In this document: positions 43,534 through 52,451 of the stretch, in pieces | Layout: every line of letters starts with the position of its first letter | Numbering within the stretch: the stretch's first letter is position 1 | NCBI RefSeq assembly: GCF_001886855.1 | Contig: NZ_CP013197.1 | Location: 620,001-684,000, forward strand | From: Spiroplasma citri | GTDB taxonomy: Bacteria; Bacillota_I; Bacilli_A; Mycoplasmatales; Mycoplasmataceae | Length of the DNA: 64,000 nt | Reading direction: 5' to 3' | Position numbers and translations under genes: made by a program | The notes under the pieces: generated by a model | What the model was told of the DNA's origin: nothing | The model's input: only the letters and a program-made list of their open reading frames with translations | Database searches by the model: none

Positions 43534-43609
43534 ATTAGATAACTCCTAAAATATTGGTATCGTACACGATGCCTTAATTTAATATTATTACTAATAAATT
43601 GCATTATTT

Positions 43610-44287
43610 TTAAAAATGATGTTTCTTTTCATATAATATTTCTAAACCATTAATATTTGGAATTTCATTATTATTTTCTTTAATTGCTTTTTTAATTGCT
43701 TCTTCATCAATAGTTTTAATAATAAATTTTTCTGGCACTTTTTCAATATCAATAATATTTATTTTTAAATCTCATCTTGTTTTTAAACCTTTAACTTTTA
43801 TGTCTTCTTTATTCAAAATTTCAGAAATTAAATTATTTTCTTTATTATTATTTAATTCTTTTAATTGATTTTCAGCCGCATTCATTCAATTAATTTGTTT
43901 AGTCAATATTTCAATTTGAATAACATCTGTTTCTAATTTTTCAAAAGATTTAATAATATATCTTCATAAACTATCAATTGTTTTAAATTCTGATCGATTA
44001 TTAACAATTGGAGTTATTATTTTTTTAATTGTAGATTTTAATAATATTTTTAATTCAGTACCATAATCTGCATCACTTTTGTTATTAACTTGAAAATTGT
44101 TAATATTTTTAATTAAATTATTCAAATTTTTTAAATCATTATCAATATTTTTTAAAAATAGTAAATTATTTGCCACACACTTTTTTAATGTTGAGATAAT
44201 AAATTCATCTTTATTTTTAAAATCATCTAAATCTTTATTTGTTTTAATAATTTGATTTATTTGATTTTCGCTTTTTATTACATCCAT
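43610..44287 (-). CDS. Phage Gp157-like protein
   Basis: 225 aa, intact. Long N-terminal helices (possible coiled coil) and a C-terminal domain with TRWDLKINIIDIEKVPEKFI, then TIDEEAIKKAIKENNNEIPN and INGLEI. The arrangement of a W-x-x-K-I strand, a VPE-F segment, then D-x-x-IKKAIK followed by I-x-G-x-x-I is typical of siphovirus Gp157 proteins, which sit in recombination/early modules. Start overlaps the stop of the upstream fragment (TAATGG). Indicates a tailed-phage early region. Confidence 0.6.
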
Positions 44288-44469
44288 TATTTTTCCTCCT
44301 TACTAGGTAATTTGTCATATTTTGAATTATCTTTTAAAACATATCTTAAAGGTCTTGGAAAACACCCAATTGGAACTGGATCAATAAATCTTTTTTCAAA
44401 ATCTCCTTTAAACAATTGTGATTGTTGTACTTCTAGAGAATTAAGACAAAATTTTAAAGCTAAATTGCA
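44287..44469 (-). pseudogene. Truncated phage early gene
   Basis: Open stretch without start codon reading LALKFCLNSLEVQQSQLFKG, FEKRFIDPVPIGCFPRPLRY and VLKDNSKYDKLPSKEEK. It is cut at about 44445 where the strand of the coding sequence switches. Unrecognised, but the C-terminus and coupling to the Gp157-like gene show it is a real operon member. Confidence 0.45.
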
Positions 44470-44521
44470 TTATGTATGTGCTAATTGCCTTATTTCATAT
44501 TGCTAGTGAGGAGGAAAAATA

Positions 44522-44825
44522 ATGAATATAACAGAATAAATTAAAGTTTAACAAACTACAAGAAGAAAATGAAAAACTTAAAAAAGAACTTGCTGAAAAA
44601 GATAAAGAAATTAATAAAATATTAATGATTTGTAATAACTATGGTGAAGAATTTGAGCCAAAATGTGAAAATATCGATGAAATTATTAAAAGTCACATTG
44701 AGAACTTAGAAGAAATAATTGATTGTCTAAATAACATTATTAATAAAAAAAATAACCAATTACATTCGCTAACAATAAAATTAATTTCTTTTTGTGTATA
44801 TCTTTCATCTGAAAAAGACCAATAA
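44522..44825 (+). pseudogene. Coiled-coil phage gene in inverted segment
   Basis: GAGGAGG RBS and ATG 44522 (MNITE), then a shift to KFNKLQEENEKLKKELAEKD and INKILMICNNYGEEFEPKCE. It lies on the plus strand among minus-strand genes and is probably cut near 44750, where the minus-strand gene resumes. So roughly 44445-44750 looks inverted. Confidence 0.4.
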
Positions 44826-44890
44826 TAACCATCATAAGGAATATTTAATCCGTCTTCTTGACAATCTTTACAATACTTTCTTTTTCCCAT
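44693..44890 (-). pseudogene. Truncated small phage protein
   Basis: MGKRKYCKDCQEDGLNIPYD and GYYWSFSDERYTQKEINFIV, with a CxxC motif near the N-terminus. Sequence past about residue 47 comes from the inverted segment. It starts just before the stop of the pentapeptide gene (TAATGGG). Confidence 0.45.
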
Positions 44891-45123
44891 TATTTATCCT
44901 CCCCAATAACAGTTAATTGGTCTAATTGTTGTCGTGTTATTTTAATATTTTTTAAACCAGCATAACGTAAATCAACATCTTGTAATTTAGAATAACATAA
45001 ATCAGCACAACCTAAATTAACACATCGTAAATCTAATTTTTCACTTTCTAAATATTTACTGATTTTATTTTGTTCAACATCAATTCCTGTTAAATCTTTA
45101 AACATATCTTGTAATGTTTTCAT
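44890..45123 (-). CDS. Short pentapeptide-repeat protein
   Basis: 77 aa. After MKTLQDMFKDLTGIDVEQNK comes LDLRCVNLGCADLCYSKLQD then VDLRYAGLKNIKI, a run of about six A(D/N)LxX pentapeptide repeats. Short for the family. RBS AGGAGGAA is in the overlapping end of the upstream gene. Confidence 0.6.
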   Translation of the reverse strand: MKTLQDMFKDLTGIDVEQNKISKYLESEKLDLRCVNLGCADLCYSKLQDVDLRYAGLKNIKITRQQLDQLTVIGEDK

Positions 45124-45298
45124 TTTCTAATTCCTCCTTATTTTTAATATTTTTAATTCCTTGATAACTATTAAAGTAATATTTATGATTTCTAATTTTA
45201 AATTTATTAATTGTTTCTAATGGTTTATTTTTGATATCATAATCTGAGAAATCAAAATAACCAGCACAATAATTACAATGTGAAATAAACTTACTCAT
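45098..45298 (-). CDS. Small phage protein with CxxC
   Basis: 66 aa, MSKFISHCNYCAGYFDFSDY start, with His-Cys-x-x-Cys suggesting metal binding. Overlaps the next gene by 26 bases; RBS GGAGGAAA. Function unknown. Confidence 0.5.
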   Translation of the reverse strand: MSKFISHCNYCAGYFDFSDYDIKNKPLETINKFKIRNHKYYFNSYQGIKNIKNKEELENENITRYV

Positions 45299-45300
45299 TA

Positions 45301-45438
45301 TTAAATTTCCTCCAAATTCTTTTCTGCAATTAAAGTATCAATATAGTCGTAAGCACTTTCTTCTGAATGACATTCTTCTAATGCTTCATTTAATAAATAT
45401 TCTTCTGTGTAAACTTTGCCATCTTCATCTTTTCACAT
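45301..45438 (-). CDS. Small acidic phage protein
   Basis: 45 aa, MWKDEDGKVYTEEYLLNEAL then EECHSEESAYDYIDTLIAEK; RBS AAAGGAGA. Acidic, fits a phage early operon. Function unknown. Confidence 0.5.
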
Positions 45439-45439
45439 A

Positions 45440-45649
45440 TTATTTATTCTCCTTTATTTGTAATTCTTTGTATATTTCGCATTTTAAAAAACTTTCTTTA
45501 TTAATTTGATTAAAAATTTTTTCTAATTCAGCATAAATCATTTGCTTCATAGTATTTTGCCCATATCCATCAAATTCACCATCATTTATTGAAATTAATA
45601 ATTTAGCAATGTTTCTTTTTATTTTTTCTATATTATTTACCTTTTTCAT
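45440..45649 (-). CDS. Small phage protein
   Basis: 69 aa, MKKVNNIEKIKRNIAKLLIS start, charged helical. Its ATG lies within the end of the upstream gene. Unrecognised. Confidence 0.45.
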   Translation of the reverse strand: MKKVNNIEKIKRNIAKLLISINDGEFDGYGQNTMKQMIYAELEKIFNQINKESFLKCEIYKELQIKENK

Positions 45650-45795
45650 TCAATATCTTTTAAATCAATAATTGCCGTTGATAAGCCATAATTATTATTT
45701 TCAATTTTTTCTCGTACTTTTGCTTCTTCTAATGTATAAAACGCATGTGTAGTATAATATTCATTTTTAATAATTAATAAGTATTTTTTAGTCAT
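45637..45795 (-). CDS. Small phage protein
   Basis: 52 aa, MTKKYLLIIKNEYYTTHAFY then TLEEAKVREKIENNN; RBS TAGGAGGA 7 bases upstream. Alpha/beta-looking. Function unknown. Confidence 0.5.
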
Positions 45796-45808
45796 AATTT
45801 AATTCCTC

Positions 45809-45925
45809 CTAATTTTGTTTACCTAATGCTCAATGTTCATCAATAATTTCATCTTGTGAAACCGGATAACTTCTAAGCATTAATTCATTTATTTTGTTGA
45901 TAATTTTTTTATTTAACTTTTTCAT
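45809..45925 (-). CDS. Very small phage protein
   Basis: 38 aa, MKKLNKKIINKINELMLRSY then PVSQDEIIDEHWALGKQN; RBS AAGGAGGT. Unrecognised. Confidence 0.45.
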
Positions 45926-45935
45926 CTTTACCTCC

Positions 45936-46157
45936 TTAAAAATTTCCTTGGTTAATTTTTTTTATTATTTTGATACTTAATAAATAAAAAGTTGGTAAGC
46001 ATATTGTGTTTACAATTAAAACTCCGATTATTATTTGTTCTATATTTAAAATTCCAAGATTTAATCAAAAAAGTATAAAATCAATTGGAAAATAAATTAT
46101 TAAATTTATTAATAATTTATTAATAATAGTAGGATAATTTTTCAGAAATTATGACAT
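45936..46157 (-). pseudogene. Small membrane protein with early stop
   Basis: ATG-TCA-TAA, then open: FLKNYPTIINKLLINLIIYF and a second membrane segment (IIIGVLIVNTICLPTFYLLS), ending KKINQGNF. Two membrane helices. The stop at codon 3 may be real or the start may be non-ATG. Confidence 0.4.
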
Positions 46158-46438
46158 TTTATTAAATAAATAATCCTTAATAAAATTGCTAATAAACCAG
46201 TTCCTAAATTTCAACATAATGATCCTAGCGTAAAACCCCATAATGATAAATCAACTAATAAATGACCAACAAAACCAATAAATAAACATCAATATCAATT
46301 TAAAATAAAAGTACTAATAAAAACTGGAATTAAAAATAATGGAATTGATAATCAATTAAAATAATTTGTATTCTCATTACTTGGGATAATACAACCATCA
46401 TCGCAATTAAAACTGCTATATAATTTATGTTTTTAATT
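46109..46438 (-). pseudogene. Membrane protein, frameshifted
   Basis: First segment KNINYIAVLIAMMVVLSQV in one frame, then NYFNWLSIPLFLIPVFISTF and LFIGFVGHLLVDLSLWGFTL in another, ending YLIKCHNF and on. About three membrane helices. Perhaps a holin-like or other phage membrane protein; not recognised. Confidence 0.4.
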
Positions 46439-46450
46439 AATAAAAAATAA

Positions 46451-46684
46451 TTATTGTTTTTTCATTTTTTTATATTTAGCATAACTAAGTCCTATTTTTT
46501 TAGCTTGCCGTTTATCTTTTTGTTTTTGTTTATATTCTTCATCAATTAAATTAATGTTGTTTAATAATTCTGTTTTTTGTAAGTCAGACAAACCACAATT
46601 AGATAATGCAATTAAATAAAATTTTTGTTTTTCTTGTTCTAATTCTATTTTTTCTAACTTAGCCAAAATTGAAGCAATATTCAT
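46451..46684 (-). CDS. Small charged phage protein
   Basis: 77 aa, MNIASILAKLEKIELEQEKQ; helical throughout with a basic C-terminus (RQAKKIGLSYAKYKKMKKQ). RBS AGAAAGGAAAG. Function unknown. Confidence 0.5.
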   Translation of the reverse strand: MNIASILAKLEKIELEQEKQKFYLIALSNCGLSDLQKTELLNNINLIDEEYKQKQKDKRQAKKIGLSYAKYKKMKKQ

Positions 46685-46713
46685 TTTTTCTTTCCTTTCT
46701 CTTAAAATTCAAA

Positions 46714-47433
46714 TTTAAACTGAATATCTTTTAATCTTTTTTTAATTATTTTGTAATATTCATTATTTATTTCAGAACCCAATCACTTTCGTTTTAATTG
46801 TTCACAAGCATAGGCGGTTGTACCACTTCCCATAAAACAATCTAAAATTAAATCATTTTCTTTACTATATTTACTAATTAATCGATTAAATATATATAAT
46901 GGTTTTTCTGTTGGGTGTCCCGTTATTTTTTTCCGATTGAATAATTAAAAATTGTTTTTTTTACTTTCATAATCATTTTTATAATTCGGAATTCGATGTT
47001 TTTTAGAATAAATTATCATACAATATTCTTTATCTTGATAAATATGATTATTAGTTGGCATTGGATTTGTTTTGTTTCAAAGGATAAAATCATAAAGCAT
47101 ATCTTTTTTACGAACTCAATCTAAATAATCTATAATAATTTGTTGTCTATTCATTCAAATTAACATAAATTTAGTTTTTGAAATTCGATAAAACTCATCT
47201 AAATAAGTATTTATATAAAATGAATTATGCAAATTATTATCATAAAGAGCATTAATATACTTATTTATACTTTTTGATATTCTATTTTCATTTATTTGTT
47301 CGTTTTCTCTTTTTGATAAATTATATAAATAGGGCGGATCAGTTAATATTAAATCAACGCTATCGTTTTCTAATGTCTTTATAAATTCCAAAGCATCTCC
47401 ATTTATTAATTTTCCTAAATTTGTTTTAAACAT
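46714..47433 (-). pseudogene. DNA methyltransferase (N6/N4 type), in-frame stop
   Basis: 239-codon frame. Catalytic motif DLILTDPPYLY (motif IV, DPPY) near residue 32, and after it motif I in DCFMGSGTTAYACEQL near residue 205: the order of beta-class methyltransferases. HPTEKP (motif X) is present. One TAA at codon 163 (KKNNF-stop-LFNRKK) lies in the same frame throughout. Phage-borne methylases of this kind modify adenine or cytosine-N4 to evade restriction; the target site cannot be read. Region 47434-47612 upstream has no gene. Confidence 0.8.
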
Positions 47434-47612
47434 TTTTTCACCCTTTTCTCTTTCGCTTCACTTTAAGAGTGATCGCAGGCACTATACTATTGTGTTTTAA
47501 AATATACAGTGAGCTTTATATGTTATGTCTATTTAATATATAATCTTAAAACTTTGTATATTATTTAAAACTTTTTTGGGAATATTTTAATTTAAACTTT
47601 TTAAGTCTTTAA

Positions 47613-48026
47613 TTAATTGTTCTTTTTTTCAACACTTAAATTTGTGAAATTATTTTTATTTGTTTTTACTTTTTTAGGTTCACTTGAAAATAATGCTTTT
47701 TTCATATTAGTAGAGTAATTTTGTTTATATTGATTATATAAATTAATTAATTCCGTTCCAGTTAAACTCTTTCAAATATTACGCTTTAAATTTTCATCAT
47801 ATTTTACAATAGAATAATAATTATCATAAATCAAACCGATTGCTACTTGATTACAATTTTTTTCACTCGGATAAATAAACTTATTACTCAATCAAAAACC
47901 AATATGACGATTATGATTAGGTAAATTTATAAATGAAGCTTTATCTGTTCTAAAAACTATAAATTCTCTTCGAATAAAGTGATTTTCTACGTTAATATTC
48001 TTCTTATAACTTGGTTTCTGATACAT
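47613..48026 (-). pseudogene. Second copy of plectrovirus soluble protein
   Basis: 137 aa. [17 protein letters not shown] then [20 protein letters not shown], closely matching 38273-38722 apart from the first ~15 residues. An extra A in GAAAAAAAGAAC ends it early (KKNN) where the other copy continues to LINDLKDLN. Marks a second plectrovirus fragment. Confidence 0.65.
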
Positions 48027-48168
48027 TACTCAAATCAACTCGCTTTCGGTTGCACTGCATTGAACAAACATTTAACTTAAAATACAAACTACCAACAATT
48101 TTTTTATTCAAAATAGAATGACAAATTTGACATTTACGTTTAATAAAAAATATTCAAATTCCTAACAT
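48004..48168 (-). CDS. Small plectrovirus protein with Cys pairs
   Basis: 54 aa, [20 protein letters not shown] with CxxC at residues 13-16, then CSMQC near 35-39, a possible zinc site. It overlaps the next gene by 23 bases. Upstream 48190-48286 repeats the TTTAATAAACATTGTTA units seen at 39076-39140. Confidence 0.5.
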
Positions 48169-48286
48169 AATTAATCACACTCCTTTTTTTAATAAACATT
48201 GTTATATTTAATGTTTATATATTGTTTATTTAATGTTTAATAAACATTGTTATTAACATTATTAAAAATATAAAATAGTAAAAATT

Positions 48287-48371
48287 GGCACACTGAAAAA
48301 TACTATTAACAAGTTTAATAAAAGAAATATAAAATTAAAATTAATAAATTAAATAACATAACTAGTGTGCC
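48287..48371. mobile_element. 85-bp element with GGCACACT ends
   Basis: Starts GGCACACTGAAAAATAC and ends AGTGTGCC, as in 39169-39903, with only about 70 bases left inside. The left flank is also similar (TAAAAATT), so it occupies the equivalent place in the second viral fragment. Confidence 0.55.
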
Positions 48372-48403
48372 ATAGATGATTTATTCATCTTGTTATATTA
48401 GAA

Positions 48404-48784
48404 TTATTTAATTTTACTAAAAAAGATTTTTAAATACCCAGTTTTTCAATCAGCATCTATCCTTGAATTTCCCAAATTATTATAAAGTCAAATTTTTTCT
48501 TTGTTTATATACTTAATTTGATTTAATAAAACTTTGTGATTTTCACAAGTTCATAAAATTTTATTTGTTTCAAATTCTTCGGTGATAAATGATGATAATT
48601 TATAACAATTAATAACATCACATATTTTTTGTTGTTTAATAATTTTCATTTTTATAAATCAAATTTAATATTGACTATAATAAATATCTTCAAATCATTC
48701 TGTTTTTCCGCGATGTTTAACTTTATGAACTCGCTTTGGCATTCCGCATTTACTGCATTTAATCATAATATTGATTTTTTCCAT
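48404..48784 (-). pseudogene. Zinc-finger-like phage protein with stop
   Basis: MEKINIMIKCSKCGMPKRVH with CxxC at 10-13, then TAA at codon 40 (YYSQY-stop-IWFIKMK), then an open frame with CDVINCYKLSSF to ...KIFFSKIK (127 codons in all). Possibly a transcriptional or DNA-binding early protein. Not recognised. Confidence 0.45.
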
Positions 48785-48827
48785 TTTTAATTTCTCCAAT
48801 CTAATATTTAACGATTGATTTATTAAT

Positions 48828-48996
48828 ATAACTAAGTGAAACAAAACAAGGACAACACCTTTACTAAGTTAGTATATGAATTATTTATTAATTTCTTAAT
48901 TTAATATTGTTTTTTTCAGAAAGGAAACAACTTTTTATTATTTTAAAAATTATAAATATATAAAGATGCTGTCCTTGTTTTGAATCAATTAGTTAT
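48828..48996. mobile_element. 169-bp miniature inverted-repeat element
   Basis: Terminal repeats of 36 bases: ATAACTAA, six mostly unmatched bases, then CAAAACAAGGACA and CTTTA (48828-48863), matched in reverse at 48961-48996 with few mismatches. No ORF inside. Typical of a MITE-like element or a large RNA hairpin. Confidence 0.6.
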
Positions 48997-49017
48997 TTTA
49001 GGTTTTTTCAAATAAAA

Positions 49018-49039
49018 AAACCATTTTAGTAAATGGTTT
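49018..49039. terminator. Hairpin terminator
   Basis: AAACCATTT-TAGT-AAATGGTTT, perfect 9-bp stem with flanking A run on one side and T-rich sequence on the other. Confidence 0.65.
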
Positions 49040-49084
49040 AATTATTCTTATTTAATTTCTTTATATTTTTATACCCTACTTTTT

Positions 49085-49760
49085 TTATGCAGTCATTCTG
49101 AGCGAATAAAATTTTAATTGCATATAAAAATAATGATTTTGATGAATTATTATTAAAATCAACGTTACCACATAATATTAATTATCAATACAGTAATCAT
49201 ATTTGCAAAAATATTTGTGATTTATATTTTGAATATTGTAATAAGTGTGCTGGTGGTGTTTTATCTTTGTTTTATAATTTAAAAAAAGGAATTCATGGAG
49301 AAGAATTAAAAAATAAAGCACCAAAAAATTTAAAAACATTTTTTCGTTGACTTAAAAAAGATGAAAGATGATTAAAAATAAAAAATAAAATTAAAGAAAT
49401 TAAAAAACAACATCTAAGATATGAAGTTAAAGAAATAGGTTTATTACAGATGGGCGCTAAATATTTTGTACCAAGTAAATTTCCAGTTGATAAAAAGTAT
49501 TATGTTTATGATTTTATTGATGAAAAAACAAGATTAGCATTAGGATATGTTTATGATAAATTAAGTATTGATAATGCTATTGCTGCTGTTAAAAAAAGCA
49601 ATTAGTGATTTTAAAAATATATTTGGTGTTAAAATAACACGAATTAGAACTGATAACGGTTCTGAATTTATTAATAATTATCGGAATAATTAATTATCGG
49701 AATAATCAAAAAAATACTGTTAAAGAAACTAATTTTACTCAATTTTTAACAGATAAAAAT
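49085..49760 (+). pseudogene. rve-type DDE transposase, 5'-truncated
   Basis: No start codon. Open pieces: KILIAYKNNDFDELLLKSTL, KNLKTFFRWLKKDERWLKIK, YVYDFIDEKTRLALGYVYDK (first catalytic Asp), then a shift near 49600 to ISDFKNIFGVKITRIRTDNG (second Asp, TDNGSEF). A 16-base tandem duplication (TTATCGGAATAATTAA) breaks the end. It is joined directly to a different transposase remnant. Confidence 0.6.
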
Positions 49761-50028
49761 ATATAACGAGGATGGCATTAAAAATCAAACATTATGAAAT
49801 AATATTGGTTGTCATATGGAGGGCGATGTTTCCCGTTATGGTAAGGGGATATTTTCTAAAAAAGGAATTTATAGCGAAAAAACTGTTAAAAATAAATTGA
49901 ATACTAGTATGCTAAAATTAAGAAATAATATTAAGGATTTTAAACAATCAGAAAAACCACCAGAAAATAATAGTATTTTATATAATAATTTTAATAAAAC
50001 TAAACAACAAAACTTACATCTTTATTAA
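49755..50028 (+). pseudogene. UPF0236/ISLre2-type transposase, C-terminal remnant
   Basis: EDGIKNQTLWNNIGCHMEGD then VSRYGKGIFSKKGIYSEK and an end TKQQNLHLY, the family's conserved C-terminal NIGCHxEGDVS region. The rest of the gene is absent. The sequence on to about 50213 recurs inverted at 51960-52395. Confidence 0.65.
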
Positions 50029-50236
50029 TTTTATTTTTAAGTTAAATAATTTTAATAAAAATGCATTTTTTGTTGTGATTAAATTTAAAAAATATAAAAA
50101 TTTGTTGACAATAAAATTAAACATGGTATATTTGAGTTAAGTATGTAGATTATTTATTCCATAATTTCTTAAAATATAGTAAATACCCCAAAATAATTTA
50201 TACAGACAAAAATGTTATGGTTAAGGAGGTAAAACA

Positions 50237-50677
50237 ATGGCAAAAATGAAATATGCAACAATTAAAATTACTGTGACATTCCAAAAAGTAATGATTTGAA
50301 TTTCTGGGTTATGATTATTTATCTTAGCAATCTTAAATTCTTTTCCAAGCGTTAATGTTAACATAAAACTTTTTGTTCACAATAATAATGGTGATAATGG
50401 TGCAATTATTTTGATTACCGCTTTCTTATTTATTTGTGTTGCAACCTTTATTCGTCATAAAATTGCTAAATTAGTTGCCGGAATTATTTTTATTACTATT
50501 GCAATTATTGGAATGATTGGCGCAATTATTACTTCAGCAAAAGAAGTTTCAACATGAGTAATTGTTGTTGGTGAATTAATTGCTCTAATTGGTGCGTTAA
50601 TATGATTATTAGAAGGAATTAGAGCAATTCGTGTTAATAAAGCAAACGCAGTAAGTACAACAATTAGCAACAAGTAA
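50237..50677 (+). CDS. Four-helix membrane protein
   Basis: 146 aa, RBS AAGGAGG. Four hydrophobic segments (WISGLWLFILAILNS, GAIILITAFLFICVATF, LVAGIIFITIAIIGMIGAII, WVIVVGELIALIGALIWLLE) and short polar ends. Intact, TGA read as Trp. I do not recognise a family. It shares a bidirectional terminator with hpf. Confidence 0.7.
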
Positions 50678-50691
50678 TCATTATAAAAATA

Positions 50692-50729
50692 AAAAATGTT
50701 TAACCAAATTTAGTTAAACATTTTTTATT
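50692..50729. terminator. Bidirectional terminator
   Basis: AAAAAATGTTTAAC, short loop, GTTAAACATTTTTT; serves the membrane protein gene and hpf. Confidence 0.85.
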
Positions 50730-50737
50730 TATAAGCA

Positions 50738-51115
50738 TTATTCAAGATCAAGGTTTTCCTCTTCTGCATCATTCACTTCACTATAAAATTTCCCTAATGA
50801 CTGATTTTTATTATGACGGTCTTCTTGTTTTCCTTTAATTTTTCGTAATTGTTCTTCAACTTTATATAAACTTTGATCAACTGCCTTATAAAAATCACTA
50901 TTGCGAACTTCTGCTTTTAAAAAATTATTTCGCCCTCTAATATCAATTGCAGTATGAATTACAATATTATTTTCTTTCGTAAATTCAATATCAACATGAA
51001 CAAGGTCATTTTCATTAACTTGTTTATATTTTAATAATTTATTAAAAGTATCAACTAAATGTTGATCCATTGCATCAGTAATAATAATATTTTTACTACG
51101 AATTTTGTATTCCAT
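50738..51115 (-). CDS. hpf: Ribosome hibernation-promoting factor
   Basis: 125 aa. MEYKIRSKNIIITDAMDQHL and IDIRGRNNFLKAEVRNSDFY (residues 59-78), then KAVDQSLYKVEEQLRKIKGK match the RaiA/HPF beta-alpha fold that binds the 30S subunit at stationary phase. Shorter than the long HPF of most Firmicutes: no dimerisation domain is visible, only an acidic tail (AEEENLDLE). ATG 51115 is chosen for GAGGCG 7 bases upstream. Confidence 0.9.
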   Translation of the reverse strand: MEYKIRSKNIIITDAMDQHLVDTFNKLLKYKQVNENDLVHVDIEFTKENNIVIHTAIDIRGRNNFLKAEVRNSDFYKAVDQSLYKVEEQLRKIKGKQEDRHNKNQSLGKFYSEVNDAEEENLDLE

Positions 51116-51212
51116 AAATATTCGCCTCATTTCTATATCATTATTATAACAAAACAAAAGATAATTCTATATTTAAACAAAAAAAGAAAAAAAGGTAAAA
51201 TTAATAAAATTT

Positions 51213-51791
51213 TTAACCTTTATCATCCAATAAGAAAAAATCAATATACTCATTTGTTACTTCTTCTAATGTTATTTTTTCAATTAAAACTTTGCTAGCA
51301 TTAATTTGACTAATTTTTTCATTATATTGTTTAACTAGTTCAACTAATGGCGCATTAACTTCTTTTAGTAATTCTTGTAATTCTAACATTTCTTTAGTTG
51401 AATAATTTTTTTGTTCTTTAATTGTTAAATATACACTTCGTGCATTTATTTCAACTGGATTAATAATCTTACTATATTTTTCTGATAAATTATATTGTAA
51501 AATCATTGTATCAATTCGAAACATAAATCGATTTAAAATTTCATCAATATATTTTTCCAATAAAGCATGTTGAATTAAATTTTTAAAATCATTCCTATTT
51601 TTAATTTTACTATAATTATGTTTTGACTTTTCTTGTAAATGCTGTATTGACTGCTTTTTTTGTTTTGCTAATTCATATAAATGACTAATTTCTTGATCAA
51701 GCTGAATTTTTAATTTTTTTAAAAGTTCTAAGTTTTCAAGGGTGAACTTTATTAGAAAATCAGTATTATCTTCAATCAGTTTATCATCCAT
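51213..51791 (-). CDS. Coiled-coil protein of unknown function
   Basis: 192 aa, almost wholly helical with heptad patterns (LENLELLKKLKIQLDQEISH; ELAKQKKQSIQHLQEKSKHN). RBS AAGGAGCAAG. It lies upstream of hpf on the same strand and may be co-transcribed. Not recognised. Confidence 0.65.
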   Translation of the reverse strand: MDDKLIEDNTDFLIKFTLENLELLKKLKIQLDQEISHLYELAKQKKQSIQHLQEKSKHNYSKIKNRNDFKNLIQHALLEKYIDEILNRFMFRIDTMILQYNLSEKYSKIINPVEINARSVYLTIKEQKNYSTKEMLELQELLKEVNAPLVELVKQYNEKISQINASKVLIEKITLEEVTNEYIDFFLLDDKG

Positions 51792-51959
51792 GTTACTTGC
51801 TCCTTAAATTATTATTACTATTTCCACTAACTATGATTATACTTTAAAATGCCTTATAAAACAAGTATTACTAAGCTTCACAAAATTAAAAAGATTTAAA
51901 GGTGATATTTTAAAATACGACTTTAAATCTTTCCTATAACATTAATAATTAACCTTATA

Positions 51960-52395
51960 ATTGGCTGTATAAATTATTTAAGAGTATTTAATATATTTTA
52001 AGAAATTATGGAATAAATAATCCACATACTTAACTTAAATATACCATGTTTAATTTTATTGTCAACAAATTTTTATATTTTTTAAATTTAATCACAACAA
52101 AAAATGCATTTTTATTAAAATTATTTAACTTAAAAATAAAATTAATAAAGATGTAAATTTTGTTGTTTAGTTTTATTAAAATTATTATATAAAATACTAT
52201 TATTTTCTGGTGGTTTTTCTGATTGTTTAAAATCCTTAATATTATTTCTTAGCATAATGGGAAACATCACCCTCCATATGACAACCAATATTGTTTCATA
52301 ATGTTGTATTTTTAATGCCATCCTCGTTATTTTTAATTAAATTAATTGTTTCTCTTAAAAACTTTTTAGAACTAGGAATAAATAACTTACTTTCT
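51960..52395 (-). pseudogene. UPF0236/ISLre2-type transposase remnant, inverted partner
   Basis: KLFIPSSKKFLRETINLIKN, NNIGCHMEGDVSHYAKK, then a deletion to KDFKQSEKPPENNSILYNNF and the end TKQQNLHLY (stop at 52142). Sequence continues to 51960 as the reverse complement of 50030-50213. It pairs with 49755-50213 in opposite orientation, bracketing three chromosomal genes. Confidence 0.65.
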
Positions 52396-52451
52396 TTTAA
52401 ACATTGACATTTTTTATATTATAACTTAGTTTTAAAAATATTAATGATAAA

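Larger units (their letters stand above)
42275..43555. repeat. Duplicated segment carrying the RNA leader and miaA, copy 2
   Basis: Same as 31069-32351, and here the gene is intact. Just after it, GGTATCGTACACGATGCC (43555-43572) forms an imperfect palindrome. Confidence 0.95.

Noticed and set aside
43555-43572. Palindrome GGTATCGTACACGATGCC as a phage attachment site
   Set aside because: Only one copy seen and the other boundary of the phage-like region has no matching sequence.
44252-44506. Plus-strand ORF opposite the Gp157 start
   Set aside because: It is antisense to the truncated early gene fragment; no RBS, and it crosses the strand-switch point.
51059-51298. Plus-strand ORF overlapping hpf and its spacer
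   Set aside because: It covers the hpf start region antisense and its promoter spacer and has no RBS.
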